Assembly (NCBI RefSeq): GCF_900105835.1
Contig: NZ_LT629783.1
Span: 1,364,001-1,428,000 of the forward strand
Source: Pseudomonas fragi
GTDB taxonomy: Bacteria; Pseudomonadota; Gammaproteobacteria; Pseudomonadales; Pseudomonadaceae
Length of the DNA: 64,000 bases
Direction of reading: 5' to 3'
Shown piece by piece: positions 44,830-53,935 of this stretch (its first letter is position 1; each line of letters begins with the position of its first letter). The notes under the pieces were generated by a model that had not been told where the DNA came from, made no database searches, and was given only the letters and a program-made list of their open reading frames with translations. Made by a program: the position numbers and the translations under genes.

Positions 44830-46011
44830 TCAGGCGTAGTAATCCACCGCACTGGAGCCCAGCACCACGCTTGGCGCAGCTGCTGTCACTTCAACCGGTT
44901 CGTCATCGACAACGCTGTCCAGTCGCTGGCCACCCGTGCCACTGCGGGCCTGCTGCTCCTGACCCTGCTGGCCCTGCCAGTTGCGCGGCTGGTCCGACAC
45001 GTTGACATCGACCTGACCCATGCCCTGCTGGGCCAGCATTTCGCGCAGGCGATGCATCTGGTTGTCCAGCGCTTCACGAACGCCAGCATGGCCACTGACA
45101 AAGTTGACCTGGGCCGACTGGTCAGCCGCCATATTGACCCGGATATCCAGACGCCCCAGTTCAGCCGGTTCCAGCTGGATATCGGCAGACTTGAGGTTGG
45201 CGCTGGACAGGTACATCACGCGGTTGACCACTTCTTCAGACCAGCCGCTCTGGTGCATGGCCAGCGGTTGGTTGACCGGCAGGGCGTTGACGGTTTTGGG
45301 CACGGATGCCTGGGTCAGTGCCGCCAGCCGATTGGCGAAGTCATCGACCCGGGTATCGCTGGATGCGCTTTTCAGGTCTTTGAGGCCGTCATCGACCAGC
45401 CCTTTAAAGGCTTTCTCGCCGCCTTCGCCGGTGGATGCCTTGTCGGCCTCGCCATCAACCAGCATGGCAATGCCGCTGGCTTGCCCCTGTACCGGCGCAG
45501 GCTGGGTGTCGGCGGGGGCGGTTTTGACCGGAGTCTGGCTGCTGGCGGACACATGCCCGCCCTGCTCCATCGCCAGGCGCACTGCAGGCATGTCATCGAG
45601 AGGGTCTGCTTCAGGATCGAAGCCATCGTCGGCCACAGGTTGCGACGGCACTTGAACAGCCAGTTGCGCCACTTGCACCTCAGGGGCGTGCGGCACGGCC
45701 TCAGGCGCAGCATCCACTACCGGCACCGCCGGTGGGGTCACGGGCTGCATAAGCAGCGGGTCGGCAACTGCCGCGTCATCGCCCACTTTACCAGCACTGT
45801 CATCCTGATCCGTGCTGGCAGCCTCCTTGGCCTTGCCGCCAGGCAAGGGGTTGCCGCTATCGGCAATGGCTGGCGCCGGGTCGCTGGCCTTGGCATAGAC
45901 CTTTGCAAAAGGCTGCACATCAGCCCTGACAGGCTGCGCAGGGTTGCTCGCCGCGGCTTTGGGGGGCGCAGCGGCAGGTGTCTGGAGCAATGGTTGGGCG
46001 GCAACGGGCAT
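44830..46011 (-). CDS. fliK: Flagellar hook-length control protein FliK
   Basis: 393 residues: an extended Ala/Pro/Gln-rich ruler part and the C-terminal switch domain (SADIQLEPAELGRLDIRVNM, VNFVSGHAGVREALDNQMHRLREMLAQQG). It measures hook length and triggers FlhB. Place between the Hpt gene and fliL is typical of fluorescens/putida genomes. Confidence 0.93.
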   Translation of the reverse strand: MPVAAQPLLQTPAAAPPKAAASNPAQPVRADVQPFAKVYAKASDPAPAIADSGNPLPGGKAKEAASTDQDDSAGKVGDDAAVADPLLMQPVTPPAVPVVDAAPEAVPHAPEVQVAQLAVQVPSQPVADDGFDPEADPLDDMPAVRLAMEQGGHVSASSQTPVKTAPADTQPAPVQGQASGIAMLVDGEADKASTGEGGEKAFKGLVDDGLKDLKSASSDTRVDDFANRLAALTQASVPKTVNALPVNQPLAMHQSGWSEEVVNRVMYLSSANLKSADIQLEPAELGRLDIRVNMAADQSAQVNFVSGHAGVREALDNQMHRLREMLAQQGMGQVDVNVSDQPRNWQGQQGQEQQARSGTGGQRLDSVVDDEPVEVTAAAPSVVLGSSAVDYYA

Positions 46012-46060
46012 TAACGGGTCTCCGCTGTACGGCTGGCTTGGGTACAGGTCAGAGAGTCAG

Positions 46061-46076
46061 AGCAAGGTTCGGGCCA
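46061..46076 (-). promoter_or_regulatory. RpoN (-24/-12) promoter candidate for fliK
   Basis: Minus strand TGGCCC-GAACC-TTGCT: correct GG/GC spacing, 50 bases ahead of the fliK ATG and inside the gap after the Hpt gene. Confidence 0.7.
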
Positions 46077-46088
46077 GCTTTGGCCACA

Positions 46089-46451
46089 TCAGCCAGAGGC
46101 AAACTGGGACGGCCCGGCCCGATGGCGTTCGGCGCGATAAAGCCGGCGGACCATCTGGTATTCATCGTCGATCTTGATCACCAGTTCCTGGATTTCCGCC
46201 AGTTGCTTCTTTTGCGCCCGCTCTTCGAGTTGGCCGCACAAATGCGCCAATCGAATGGCACCCATATTGCTGCTGCTGCCCTTGAAGCTGTGTGCGACCT
46301 GGGTCAGGTCGCCTGCTTCGCGGGTGTTGTGCAATTGGCCAATCCGCTCTTCAGAGTCCGAGAGAAACGTATCGAGCAAGTCGGCAAACCCGCCTTCCAT
46401 CACGTCGCGTAACGCATCGACCACTTTCGGATCCATATGAATGTCAGTCAC
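46089..46451 (-). CDS. Hpt-domain phosphotransfer protein (HptB-like)
   Basis: 120 residues, one four-helix Hpt domain with the phosphorylatable His54 in VAHSFKGSSSNMGA. In Pseudomonas the HptB-HsbR-HsbA branch passes phosphate from hybrid kinases to a receiver/phosphatase that controls an anti-sigma antagonist. Here it lies just after the phosphatase gene, but that protein has no receiver domain to accept the phosphate. Confidence 0.9.
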   Translation of the reverse strand: MTDIHMDPKVVDALRDVMEGGFADLLDTFLSDSEERIGQLHNTREAGDLTQVAHSFKGSSSNMGAIRLAHLCGQLEERAQKKQLAEIQELVIKIDDEYQMVRRLYRAERHRAGPSQFASG

Positions 46452-46481
46452 TTGTTCACTCCTTGATCAAGAATGGGCCGA

Positions 46482-47813
46482 TTATGCCAGAGCCCCCCAT
46501 GAAAACTCTACGGTCGCACTGCGACCATCTGGCCCCCAACTCGCTGCAGGGCACAGTTGCCGCACCAGGCTCACCCCACGCCCCGACAAACGGTCTAAAT
46601 CCAGCGGCCTGGCCATTACCCTGGCCACATCGAAACCTTCGCCACTGTCTTCGACCCGCACGATCAAGCGCCCGCCCTCCCCGGCCCGCTCGACCTGCAA
46701 TGACACCCGCACATACCCGTCGTGCAGGGCCGCCAGGCGCTCCTTGCGCTGCTGGTAATAACGCGCATACCCCTCATTGCCACGCTTGAGCCGCGAATCC
46801 AGGCCCAGCACGCCATGTTCCAGGGCGTTGCTGTACAGCTCACCCAGCACCGCGTGGATCACCGGCCCCTGGCTGCGCAGCCCATGCACCTCCATCAGCA
46901 ACTGCAGCAAGTAAGGCAGCGGATTGAATTGCTGCAGGCTGGCGGCGCGAAACTCGAAGCTGGCTGACCAGTCCAGCGGGCTGCACAGTCCGCTGTCGGT
47001 ATAAAGGGTGGCCGGCACGCCCAGCAGCTGAGGCATCTGCGAGGTGATCTGGACCATGCTCACATCATCCCGGGCACGCCCCTGAAAATCGCGCAGGGAC
47101 TGCTCGACTTCAGCAATCAACTGCAGCGGATGGCGATTGGCATCCAGCACCTGCTCCAAACGCTCGACGCCGAACAGTTGCTGATCCGGCCCACAGGTAT
47201 CGATCACCCCGTCGCTCAGCAGAAACACCTGATCCCCGGGCACCATCGGCAACACCTGGGTGGCATGGTCAAACACATCGGCACGCAACACCCCCAAGGG
47301 CAAATGCTGCGAGGTCAATGCCGTACGCTGGCCGCCGGATTGCAAATAGCCATCGGGCATGCCGCCGTTCCACACCTCGACACAGCGCCGCTGGGCGCTA
47401 ACACACAGCAGTGCAGCGCAGCAGAACATGTCCACGGGCAGGATGCGTTTGAGCTTGGCGTTCATTTCCCGAAGTATTTCCGCCAGCCCGTAGCCCTTGG
47501 CCGTCATGCTGTAGAACACTTCCGCCAGGGGCATGGCGCCAATGGCTGCGGGCAGGCCGTGGCCGGTAAAGTCGGCGAGCAGCAGATGGGTATCGCCTGA
47601 CGGCGTGTACGCTGCCAACAGCAAATCGCCGTTGAACAAGGCATAGGGCGATTGCAGATAACGGATATTGGGGGCGTCCAGGCAGCCCGAGTGCGCCACC
47701 CGGTCAAATACGGCCTTGGCCACCCGCTGCTCGTTGAGCAGGTAATCGCTGTGTTCGGCAATCAGGTCGCGCTGCTGCAAAACGGTTTGTTGCAGGCGCC
47801 ACAGGCGTTCCAT
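46482..47813 (-). CDS. PP2C-type phosphatase/HATPase kinase, HsbR-like but lacking the receiver domain
   Basis: 443 residues from ATG 47813 (or 447 from TTG 47825). It has a short coiled coil (MERLWRLQQTVLQQRDLIAEHS), a SpoIIE/PP2C phosphatase domain (residues about 60-260; LLADFTGHGLPAAIGAMPLAE, LLSDGVIDT, RARDDVSMVQI) and a C-terminal RsbW-like ATPase (VLGELYSNALEHGVLG, VEDSGEGFDVA, GRGVSLVRQLC). Relatives at this locus are about 560 residues with an N-terminal receiver; here the coding region starts where that domain should end and follows the STAS gene directly. It would act on the STAS protein without phospho-input. Confidence 0.85.
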   Translation of the reverse strand: MERLWRLQQTVLQQRDLIAEHSDYLLNEQRVAKAVFDRVAHSGCLDAPNIRYLQSPYALFNGDLLLAAYTPSGDTHLLLADFTGHGLPAAIGAMPLAEVFYSMTAKGYGLAEILREMNAKLKRILPVDMFCCAALLCVSAQRRCVEVWNGGMPDGYLQSGGQRTALTSQHLPLGVLRADVFDHATQVLPMVPGDQVFLLSDGVIDTCGPDQQLFGVERLEQVLDANRHPLQLIAEVEQSLRDFQGRARDDVSMVQITSQMPQLLGVPATLYTDSGLCSPLDWSASFEFRAASLQQFNPLPYLLQLLMEVHGLRSQGPVIHAVLGELYSNALEHGVLGLDSRLKRGNEGYARYYQQRKERLAALHDGYVRVSLQVERAGEGGRLIVRVEDSGEGFDVARVMARPLDLDRLSGRGVSLVRQLCPAASWGPDGRSATVEFSWGALA

Positions 47814-47821
47814 CGGGCTGC

Positions 47822-48127
47822 TCAATTTATATCGAACAGCTTGTCGAAGTTGGAAATGCCGAGAATCTTGCGCACGTCCGGGCTGCTGTTGACCACGCGG
47901 ATATCGGACTCATCCCCACCGGCATGCTCGCGCAGCAACAACAACATGCCCAGGGCCGAGCTGTCGAGGTAGGTGGCGTCTTTCAAATCCACGACCACAC
48001 AGGCGGGTGGAGGGCTCAGTTCTTCGTAGGCGTTGCGAAATTCCTGATGCTTGGCAAAGTCGAACCGGCCCTTGATTGCAATAGTCAGCTTACTGCCATC
48101 TGCCGAGACTTCAGATGTCACTGCCAT
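47822..48127 (-). CDS. STAS-domain anti-sigma factor antagonist (HsbA-like)
   Basis: 101 residues, a single STAS domain with the phospho-acceptor Ser in DATYLDSSALGMLLLLREHAG (Ser56 or Ser57). HsbA-type proteins bind FlgM when unphosphorylated and so release FliA, or turn to biofilm control. ATG 48127 is set by family length; the frame extends to 48235 without matching sequence. Its stop lies 8 bases ahead of the phosphatase ATG. Confidence 0.9.
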   Translation of the reverse strand: MAVTSEVSADGSKLTIAIKGRFDFAKHQEFRNAYEELSPPPACVVVDLKDATYLDSSALGMLLLLREHAGGDESDIRVVNSSPDVRKILGISNFDKLFDIN

Positions 48128-48241
48128 GTGAGTTGCTCCCGAGATTGACAGAGCAACTATAGACGCTTCTGACGGCCGGAGGATCTGAAGACTTCCTTTA
48201 TAGCAAGGAGTGGCATTTTCATACCACTCCGACATACATAA

Positions 48242-51121
48242 TTACCGACCTGCCCTGCTTGTGCCTGCCCTTCTCGAACTGCTTGCCGTGCTTGAACTTC
48301 CTGCCCTGACGGCTGCACTAAGTTTTTTAGCTGAAAATGCAACAGCCAAATAGGTTACGGAATCAGCGTTCCCTGTGAAAATTCTCTCTCTAACCAACGG
48401 GTTTGAAAGAATGGAGGAATCCCCCATAAGCTCTGGGAAATTGGTTTCAAATTCCTCAGCTTGCGACCCTGTTCTATATTTCTCAATGGCCTTGAAAATT
48501 GCTTTATCACGCACACCTTGCGTAAGTGGAGCAGCATAACTCAAATTACTAGCTAAAATCTCATCCAGAATCTCCTCGGCCCCTGGTACATGCAACGCAG
48601 ACATTTCAGTGTCTATATATGAAAAGTCCAGCGTTCTCTGATGATGTGACAGTTCATGAATAAGACTGCTTGCATAGAACAGCTTATGAGTCTCCTGCAC
48701 GAATTGCTCATAAATGAACACTCTGCGAGCAGGGTCTCTCTGGTTAACAAAGGCGCGCAACTCCTTGTTTTCAGCCACCCCAGGCAATTGCTTCACGAAC
48801 ACCAATGACTTCACCTCAGGATCACTGGCAATGGCAGTCAAGTGCTTATCGATTCCTTTATATATTCGTGCCAGCTCCGGCATTGTATTACCGCTTTGAA
48901 TGCCCCCGGGACCTGAAATTAAAGTATCCAGGGCAATCTCGTTCTCTTCGGTTGCGTAATTCCTGCTAATGACCAGATTGACCACATCAATTGCTTCTTT
49001 AACGGCTATCTGTGCCAACTCGACAGCCTTGAGTGTTTTACTTGCAATGTCCGGATGGGTCTCACCAAGACCTGCAATCCCACGGCTTACCACTTCCAAC
49101 TTGTTACGACGAAGTGCAGATGCTTCTACTCTATCTGCATTTGAACTTTTCATCATAAGCCCGGACACATCATAAGCCCCCACCGGACTGTTTCGAACAA
49201 ACCAATAACGATTAAACCCATCGACATCCCCCGACGGGTCGGGATTGATCCAGCGACACAACCAGGGCGCGTAATATCGCAAACCGTAGTAATACAGGTC
49301 TGATGCATCGCGTTCCTCTCCTGAATAGCGAATGGTCTTATAGCTGGCCTCCAGGTGGTTACTGGACGCCCACCAGGCGGTGCCACCAAAAGGGTAATAG
49401 CTTTCATGGCTGAGCGTGGCTGCCTGATCGTCGAGCTCGAGCGTACTGGAGCCCAGATGATCGCCCAGGCTGAAACGCAACTGGTCGGGGGCAATGCCTG
49501 CCGGCTGGCCCTGTTCCCAATGCAGTAGTCGCACATTGTTGCGCCCGGCACTTGCACTGACCACATGCAACACCTCCCCCCCTGCCACGGCACTGTTATG
49601 ACGAATTTCCAGGCCTGGCAAATAACGCACATCCGCCACATGCCCGACATTAGCCGCCTGGCGCAGAGTGACTTTGCGTATGCGCTGGCCGCCAGCGTCA
49701 TACTGGTAGAGCTCACAGTCATCATTTCCGTCCACCCGCACAACTGGGCTCACCCTCTGTAACTGGTTGCGCAAATCCCATACCAACACTTGCCCGGGTT
49801 GCAGAGCCTGCAAATTGCCCGCTCGATCAAAAGCAGCAACGATTTCAGCTTCGCCTGGGAGCTCACCGTTGCGCTCAGGCAAGCTGCGATTACTGCGTTG
49901 CCCCGTCGACATTCGCAGACTCCAGGCCTTTGCCCCCTGATGCGACAGTAGCTGCATATTGCCGGCAAAGTCGTACTGGTAAGTCTGGCGGTAGTTGACG
50001 CACTGATTGGCATCCGCCGCTACAGGCAATGCGGGACCATATGTAGCCGTCGCGACCTCCCGACCTGTAGCACTGATCAGTTGATACAGCGTGTCATAGG
50101 CGAAGACATTTGTGGGGTCTACACGCTGATTGCGAAAGTAACGCACAGGCTGCGCATGATCATCGATTTGCAGCACATTACCGACCGGGTCATAACGGTA
50201 GTGCAGGTCTTGCAGGAACGTCCCGTCAGCCTTGCAGGCACTGAGCTGCATCAACAGACCGCTGGCCGGGTCATATTTGTTGCGACTGTTCACATTATTG
50301 CCAGCGACTTCTTCGATCACCTTACCAAATGCATCATAAGCACGTTTACGCAGCAGAATGCGCGGCGACAGACCAGGTGGTGCAAGACTACTTTCGACGA
50401 GTTGCCCAGCAACATTCCGACGCCAGCTCTGCAGGTTGCCCACAGCATCGATCTGATGCACCTCACTGCCGAGCGCATCATACTGCCATGTCGTGCGGTA
50501 AGCCTTTTCTTCCAGCACAGCATCAGGCCAGTTGGGCGCCGTCAGCAGTTGCAAAAACTGTCGAGTTTGCTCACGCGCTTGCCCGAGCAATGAAAAGGAC
50601 GGCGTGAACTGGCTTCCAGCGCTGTCGTCATGACGAGTCAATTGTCCACAACGGTTATGCGTACGGTCTTCGAGTGAATGACCGGCATAATGCAAGCGTT
50701 CGCGACAACGCTCGTCTGCGCCTGCCGGCTGCTCAAAGTAAGCCGATGGACGCACCAGCGCATCGTACTCGACACGACTATGGCTGCCCCGGCCATCCCA
50801 ACTACCGAGAAGCTGACCCATTTCGCCATTAAGCTGGGTACGCCACCCAGCATCCACATTGGCAGAGTGCAACGCCTGGCCTGACAGGCTATAGACTGTT
50901 GATTGGTTGGGCTCGACCGTTTCATCTTGCTGCCAGGCTGCAAACAGGCGCGGGTCCCATTGGCGGCTCAATAGTCCGACCGGGTTGTAGGACTGCATCG
51001 TCACGCGTGCCTGCACAAGCTCCAACGGCGCAGCTCGGTAACAGGTAACTGCGCGCACTGACAACCCTCGCGGGTCGAACACTGTAAGCGTTGGGGTATG
51101 ACGGTGCATTAACTGATTCAT
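48242..51121 (-). CDS. TccC-like RHS toxin with metalloprotease-type C-terminus
   Basis: 959 residues. Residues 1-655 form the TcC/RHS shell: TPTLTVFDPRGLSVRAVTCYR, YD-repeat motifs (YDPVGNVLQIDDHAQP, YDALGSEVHQIDAVGN), VWDLRNQLQRVSPVVR, and the core end LRYYAPWLCRWINPDPSGDVDGFNRY (about 612-640) where such proteins cleave themselves. Residues about 656-959 are a variable toxin domain with HELSHH (822-827), TLDFSY (Asp832) and NADSVTYLA (918-926), the order seen in aspzincin (M35/Lys-N-like) proteases. The toxin part is AT-richer and ends in a Ser/Arg/Ala tail. No TcA, TcB, VgrG or immunity gene is adjacent. RBS AGAGG precedes ATG 51121. Confidence 0.85.
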   Translation of the reverse strand: MNQLMHRHTPTLTVFDPRGLSVRAVTCYRAAPLELVQARVTMQSYNPVGLLSRQWDPRLFAAWQQDETVEPNQSTVYSLSGQALHSANVDAGWRTQLNGEMGQLLGSWDGRGSHSRVEYDALVRPSAYFEQPAGADERCRERLHYAGHSLEDRTHNRCGQLTRHDDSAGSQFTPSFSLLGQAREQTRQFLQLLTAPNWPDAVLEEKAYRTTWQYDALGSEVHQIDAVGNLQSWRRNVAGQLVESSLAPPGLSPRILLRKRAYDAFGKVIEEVAGNNVNSRNKYDPASGLLMQLSACKADGTFLQDLHYRYDPVGNVLQIDDHAQPVRYFRNQRVDPTNVFAYDTLYQLISATGREVATATYGPALPVAADANQCVNYRQTYQYDFAGNMQLLSHQGAKAWSLRMSTGQRSNRSLPERNGELPGEAEIVAAFDRAGNLQALQPGQVLVWDLRNQLQRVSPVVRVDGNDDCELYQYDAGGQRIRKVTLRQAANVGHVADVRYLPGLEIRHNSAVAGGEVLHVVSASAGRNNVRLLHWEQGQPAGIAPDQLRFSLGDHLGSSTLELDDQAATLSHESYYPFGGTAWWASSNHLEASYKTIRYSGEERDASDLYYYGLRYYAPWLCRWINPDPSGDVDGFNRYWFVRNSPVGAYDVSGLMMKSSNADRVEASALRRNKLEVVSRGIAGLGETHPDIASKTLKAVELAQIAVKEAIDVVNLVISRNYATEENEIALDTLISGPGGIQSGNTMPELARIYKGIDKHLTAIASDPEVKSLVFVKQLPGVAENKELRAFVNQRDPARRVFIYEQFVQETHKLFYASSLIHELSHHQRTLDFSYIDTEMSALHVPGAEEILDEILASNLSYAAPLTQGVRDKAIFKAIEKYRTGSQAEEFETNFPELMGDSSILSNPLVRERIFTGNADSVTYLAVAFSAKKLSAAVRAGSSSTASSSRRAGTSRAGR

Positions 51122-51369
51122 GGTAAACCTCTACAACAGTTTTCGGACGGCTGTTGAAATAAGCTTATGCCAAGTCAGGCACTGCGATAATAAACTTTCG
51201 GTATTCACTTACCTGCGGTTACACATGGATGTTGGAATACCTCCGACCGGAGTAGGGGCAGGTTTTTATAGCTGGTTTTGAATGGCGGGCGGGATCGGCG
51301 TGACACAACAAACAGACCCCACCGCCTGCACCGCGAGCAAGCCCGCTGCCACAGGCTTGGATGGATGGG
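51122..51369. other. Spacer between fliJ and the RHS gene with a REP half-site
   Basis: 248 bases without a gene. A single REP half (CGCGAGCAAGCCCGCTGCCACAG) lies at 51331..51353, next to the fliJ end. The rest should hold the toxin gene promoter; bases 51125..51240 are moderately AT-rich but I cannot place a -10/-35 with confidence. Confidence 0.5.
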
Positions 51370-51822
51370 CTAGTAGACTTCTTTGCGCGGCAATCGCTGG
51401 GACAGTTCATCCATCAATTTTTGCTCGCGCTTGTCTTCCAGTTGGCGGGCTTCGTCGGCGTAGCGCTGCACCAGTTTGCGCAGCCCCTCGACCCTGGCAT
51501 AAGCCTGTTGCCAGGTCTCACGGGCCTTGTCCAGGTTGTTCTGATGCCACACCAGACTTTGGCGCTGCTGGCCAACAGCGGTTTCCAACTGCCCAAGGAA
51601 GTACTGATAGTTGCGCAACCACTGGCCGGTCACACCCTGACTGCCGCGATCGACCCATTGCGCCTGATATTCGCCACGAAAGTTTTCCAGGTCACCGAGC
51701 TTGCTGTTGGCCAGGTTGACCTGCCCCTGGAAGTGCCCCAGGCGCTGGGCCGCAGCCTTCTCGGTCTTTTCGGCCATGTCCACCACCGGCGCCAGGCGCG
51801 AAGCCCTGTTGTCACTGGCCAT
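51370..51822 (-). CDS. fliJ: Flagellar export chaperone FliJ
   Basis: 150 residues, almost all coiled coil (LAPVVDMAEKTEKAAAQRLGHF to KREQKLMDELSQRL-like end). It lies 6 bases after fliI and couples the ATPase to the export gate. Last flagellar gene before the toxin insertion. Confidence 0.93.
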   Translation of the reverse strand: MASDNRASRLAPVVDMAEKTEKAAAQRLGHFQGQVNLANSKLGDLENFRGEYQAQWVDRGSQGVTGQWLRNYQYFLGQLETAVGQQRQSLVWHQNNLDKARETWQQAYARVEGLRKLVQRYADEARQLEDKREQKLMDELSQRLPRKEVY

Positions 51823-51828
51823 GCTCGA

Positions 51829-53187
51829 TTAGCCTCCCGCTGCCGGCGCGAAAAGAGTGCCCAGATGGCCACCGCTTTCGGCCAGGCTGATATTGTCGTT
51901 CAGCCCCTGGCGCAGATACGCCACCATCGCCGGTTGCAGGGCAATGGCGGTGTCGGTTTCGCGGTCACCCCCCGGCACATAGGCGCCCACGCTGATCAGG
52001 TCCCGAGCTTGCTGGAAGCGCGACCACAGCTGTTTGAACTGCTGGGCGCGGCGCATGTGCTCGACGCTGACCACCGACGGCATGACCCGACTGATGGACG
52101 CTTCAATATCAATGGCCGGGTAATGGCCCTCTTCGGCCAATCGGCGGGACAACACGATATGCCCGTCGAGCACGCCCCGCGCCGAGTCAGCAATCGGGTC
52201 CTGCTGGTCATCGCCCTCTGACAGCACGGTGTAAAAGGCGGTGATCGAACCGCCGCCAGCCTCGGCATTACCGGCGCGCTCCACCAGCTTGGGCAGCTTG
52301 GCAAACACCGACGGCGGATAGCCCTTGGTCGCGGGCGGCTCGCCAATGGCCAGGGCGATTTCCCGCTGGGCCTGGGCGAAACGGGTCAGAGAGTCCATCA
52401 GCAACAGGACGTTCTTGCCCTTGTCGCGAAAATATTCGGCAATCCGCGTGCAGTACATGGCCGCGCGTAAACGCATCAGCGGCGCATCATCGGCAGGCGA
52501 TGCCACCACCACCGAACGCTTGATGCCTTCGGCGCCGAGGATATGCTCGATAAATTCCTTGACCTCACGGCCCCGCTCGCCGATCAGGCCCACCACGATA
52601 ATGTCGGCTTCGGTAAAGCGGGTCATCATGCCCAGCAGCACACTCTTGCCCACGCCGGTACCGGCAAACAGACCCAGACGCTGACCGCGACCCACCGTCA
52701 ACAAACCGTTGATGCTGCGAATGCCCACGTCCAGCGGCACACTGATGGGGTCGCGCTTGAGCGGGTTGATGGTGGGGCCGTCCATCGGCACCCAGTCCTC
52801 GGCCTTCATCGGGCCCTTGCCGTCCAGCGCACGGCCGGCGCCGTCGAGCACCCGGCCGAGCATGCTCATGCCCATTGGCAGGCGACCATTATCGGCCAGC
52901 GGCACCACTCGGGCGCCCGGCGCAATGCCGGCGACACTGCCTACAGGCATCAGGAAAATTTTACTGCCACTAAAGCCCATCACCTCGGCTTCGACTTCGA
53001 CGGGGTGAAAGCTGTCGTCGTTGATCACCATGCAGCGGCTGCCCATGGCAGCGCGCAGGCCTTCGGCTTCCAGGGTGAGGCCAACCATGCGCAGCAAACG
53101 GCCCTCGACCACCGGTTGCACAGGCAATGACACGGCCGGGGCATAGGTGCTCAAGCGCTTGGCAAAGCTGGTGCGCTTAAGGTGCAT
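51829..53187 (-). CDS. fliI: Flagellum-specific ATPase FliI
   Basis: 452 residues of the F1-beta-like T3SS ATPase family: Walker A AGTGVGKS (175-182), [15 protein letters not shown], Walker [22 protein letters not shown]. It overlaps fliH by 11 bases. Confidence 0.97.
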   Translation of the reverse strand: MHLKRTSFAKRLSTYAPAVSLPVQPVVEGRLLRMVGLTLEAEGLRAAMGSRCMVINDDSFHPVEVEAEVMGFSGSKIFLMPVGSVAGIAPGARVVPLADNGRLPMGMSMLGRVLDGAGRALDGKGPMKAEDWVPMDGPTINPLKRDPISVPLDVGIRSINGLLTVGRGQRLGLFAGTGVGKSVLLGMMTRFTEADIIVVGLIGERGREVKEFIEHILGAEGIKRSVVVASPADDAPLMRLRAAMYCTRIAEYFRDKGKNVLLLMDSLTRFAQAQREIALAIGEPPATKGYPPSVFAKLPKLVERAGNAEAGGGSITAFYTVLSEGDDQQDPIADSARGVLDGHIVLSRRLAEEGHYPAIDIEASISRVMPSVVSVEHMRRAQQFKQLWSRFQQARDLISVGAYVPGGDRETDTAIALQPAMVAYLRQGLNDNISLAESGGHLGTLFAPAAGG

Positions 53188-53935
53188 CGAGATCGATGTC
53201 CATATCAGGCGCCGCCGGGTGCAGGGCCTGTTCGTGGAGCTGATCGAGCAACTGGCTCATGGCCTGCTTGATCCGGGTTTCGATGCTGGCATCGATGCGG
53301 CTGTGTTCGGTCTCAATCCGGCAACCACCTGGTTGCAGGCTGTCGTCTTCGACAATTCGCCAGTTTTCGTCATGCCGCTCGCGCAAGGCCTTGATCTGGT
53401 CAAAGTCCTGCGGGTTGATAAACAGGCGGATATTCTCGGCGCCCATCGGCAACAGCTTCAACCCTTCGCGCAGCACCTGCTCGATCTGCGTGGAGTCGGT
53501 TTTCAGCTCGCGCTGGATCACTTGCCGGGTCATGTGCTCGACCAGCCCGACCATGGCTTTTTCAAGCTGCTGGTCCTGCTCGGCCAGCGGCGCCAGCAGA
53601 CTGCTCATCAACCGCTCAAGGCTGGCGACCTTGGCATTGAGAGCCACTTCAGCTTCCTGGCGAACCTTGAGCTGAGTGCTGTGAAAACCTTCTTTTTCAC
53701 CGGTGGCGAAGCCTTCGTTGTAAGCCTCCTGACGGATGCTTTCGAGCTCTTCGAGGGTTAGCGGCTGGACTTCATCCAGCGGCACTTCTTCCATCTCGGG
53801 CAGTTCTTCAACTGGCTCGGGTTCGGGCTCTGCCTCGGGTTCGCGCCACGGATCGAAGCTGGGCAGGCCCCATACATCGAAAGCACCGACATCCTTGGCG
53901 CGGATCACATCACCGGGGGATTCGCCGCTGCTCAC
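53177..53935 (-). CDS. fliH: Flagellar assembly protein FliH
   Basis: 252 residues: acidic/proline-rich N-terminus ([17 protein letters not shown]), long coiled coil and a C-terminal ATPase-stator-like domain. Start is GTG 53935, immediately after the fliG TAA. Regulates FliI and docks it to FliN. Confidence 0.93.
   Translation of the reverse strand: MSSGESPGDVIRAKDVGAFDVWGLPSFDPWREPEAEPEPEPVEELPEMEEVPLDEVQPLTLEELESIRQEAYNEGFATGEKEGFHSTQLKVRQEAEVALNAKVASLERLMSSLLAPLAEQDQQLEKAMVGLVEHMTRQVIQRELKTDSTQIEQVLREGLKLLPMGAENIRLFINPQDFDQIKALRERHDENWRIVEDDSLQPGGCRIETEHSRIDASIETRIKQAMSQLLDQLHEQALHPAAPDMDIDLDAP

Noticed and set aside
44452..46014. A 520-residue antisense frame over fliK
   Set aside because: Shadow of the low-complexity fliK gene; no ribosome site or known domain.
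48242..51121. RHS gene as a mobile rhs element
   Set aside because: No transposase, direct repeats or core-tip duplicates were seen; only one intact frame.
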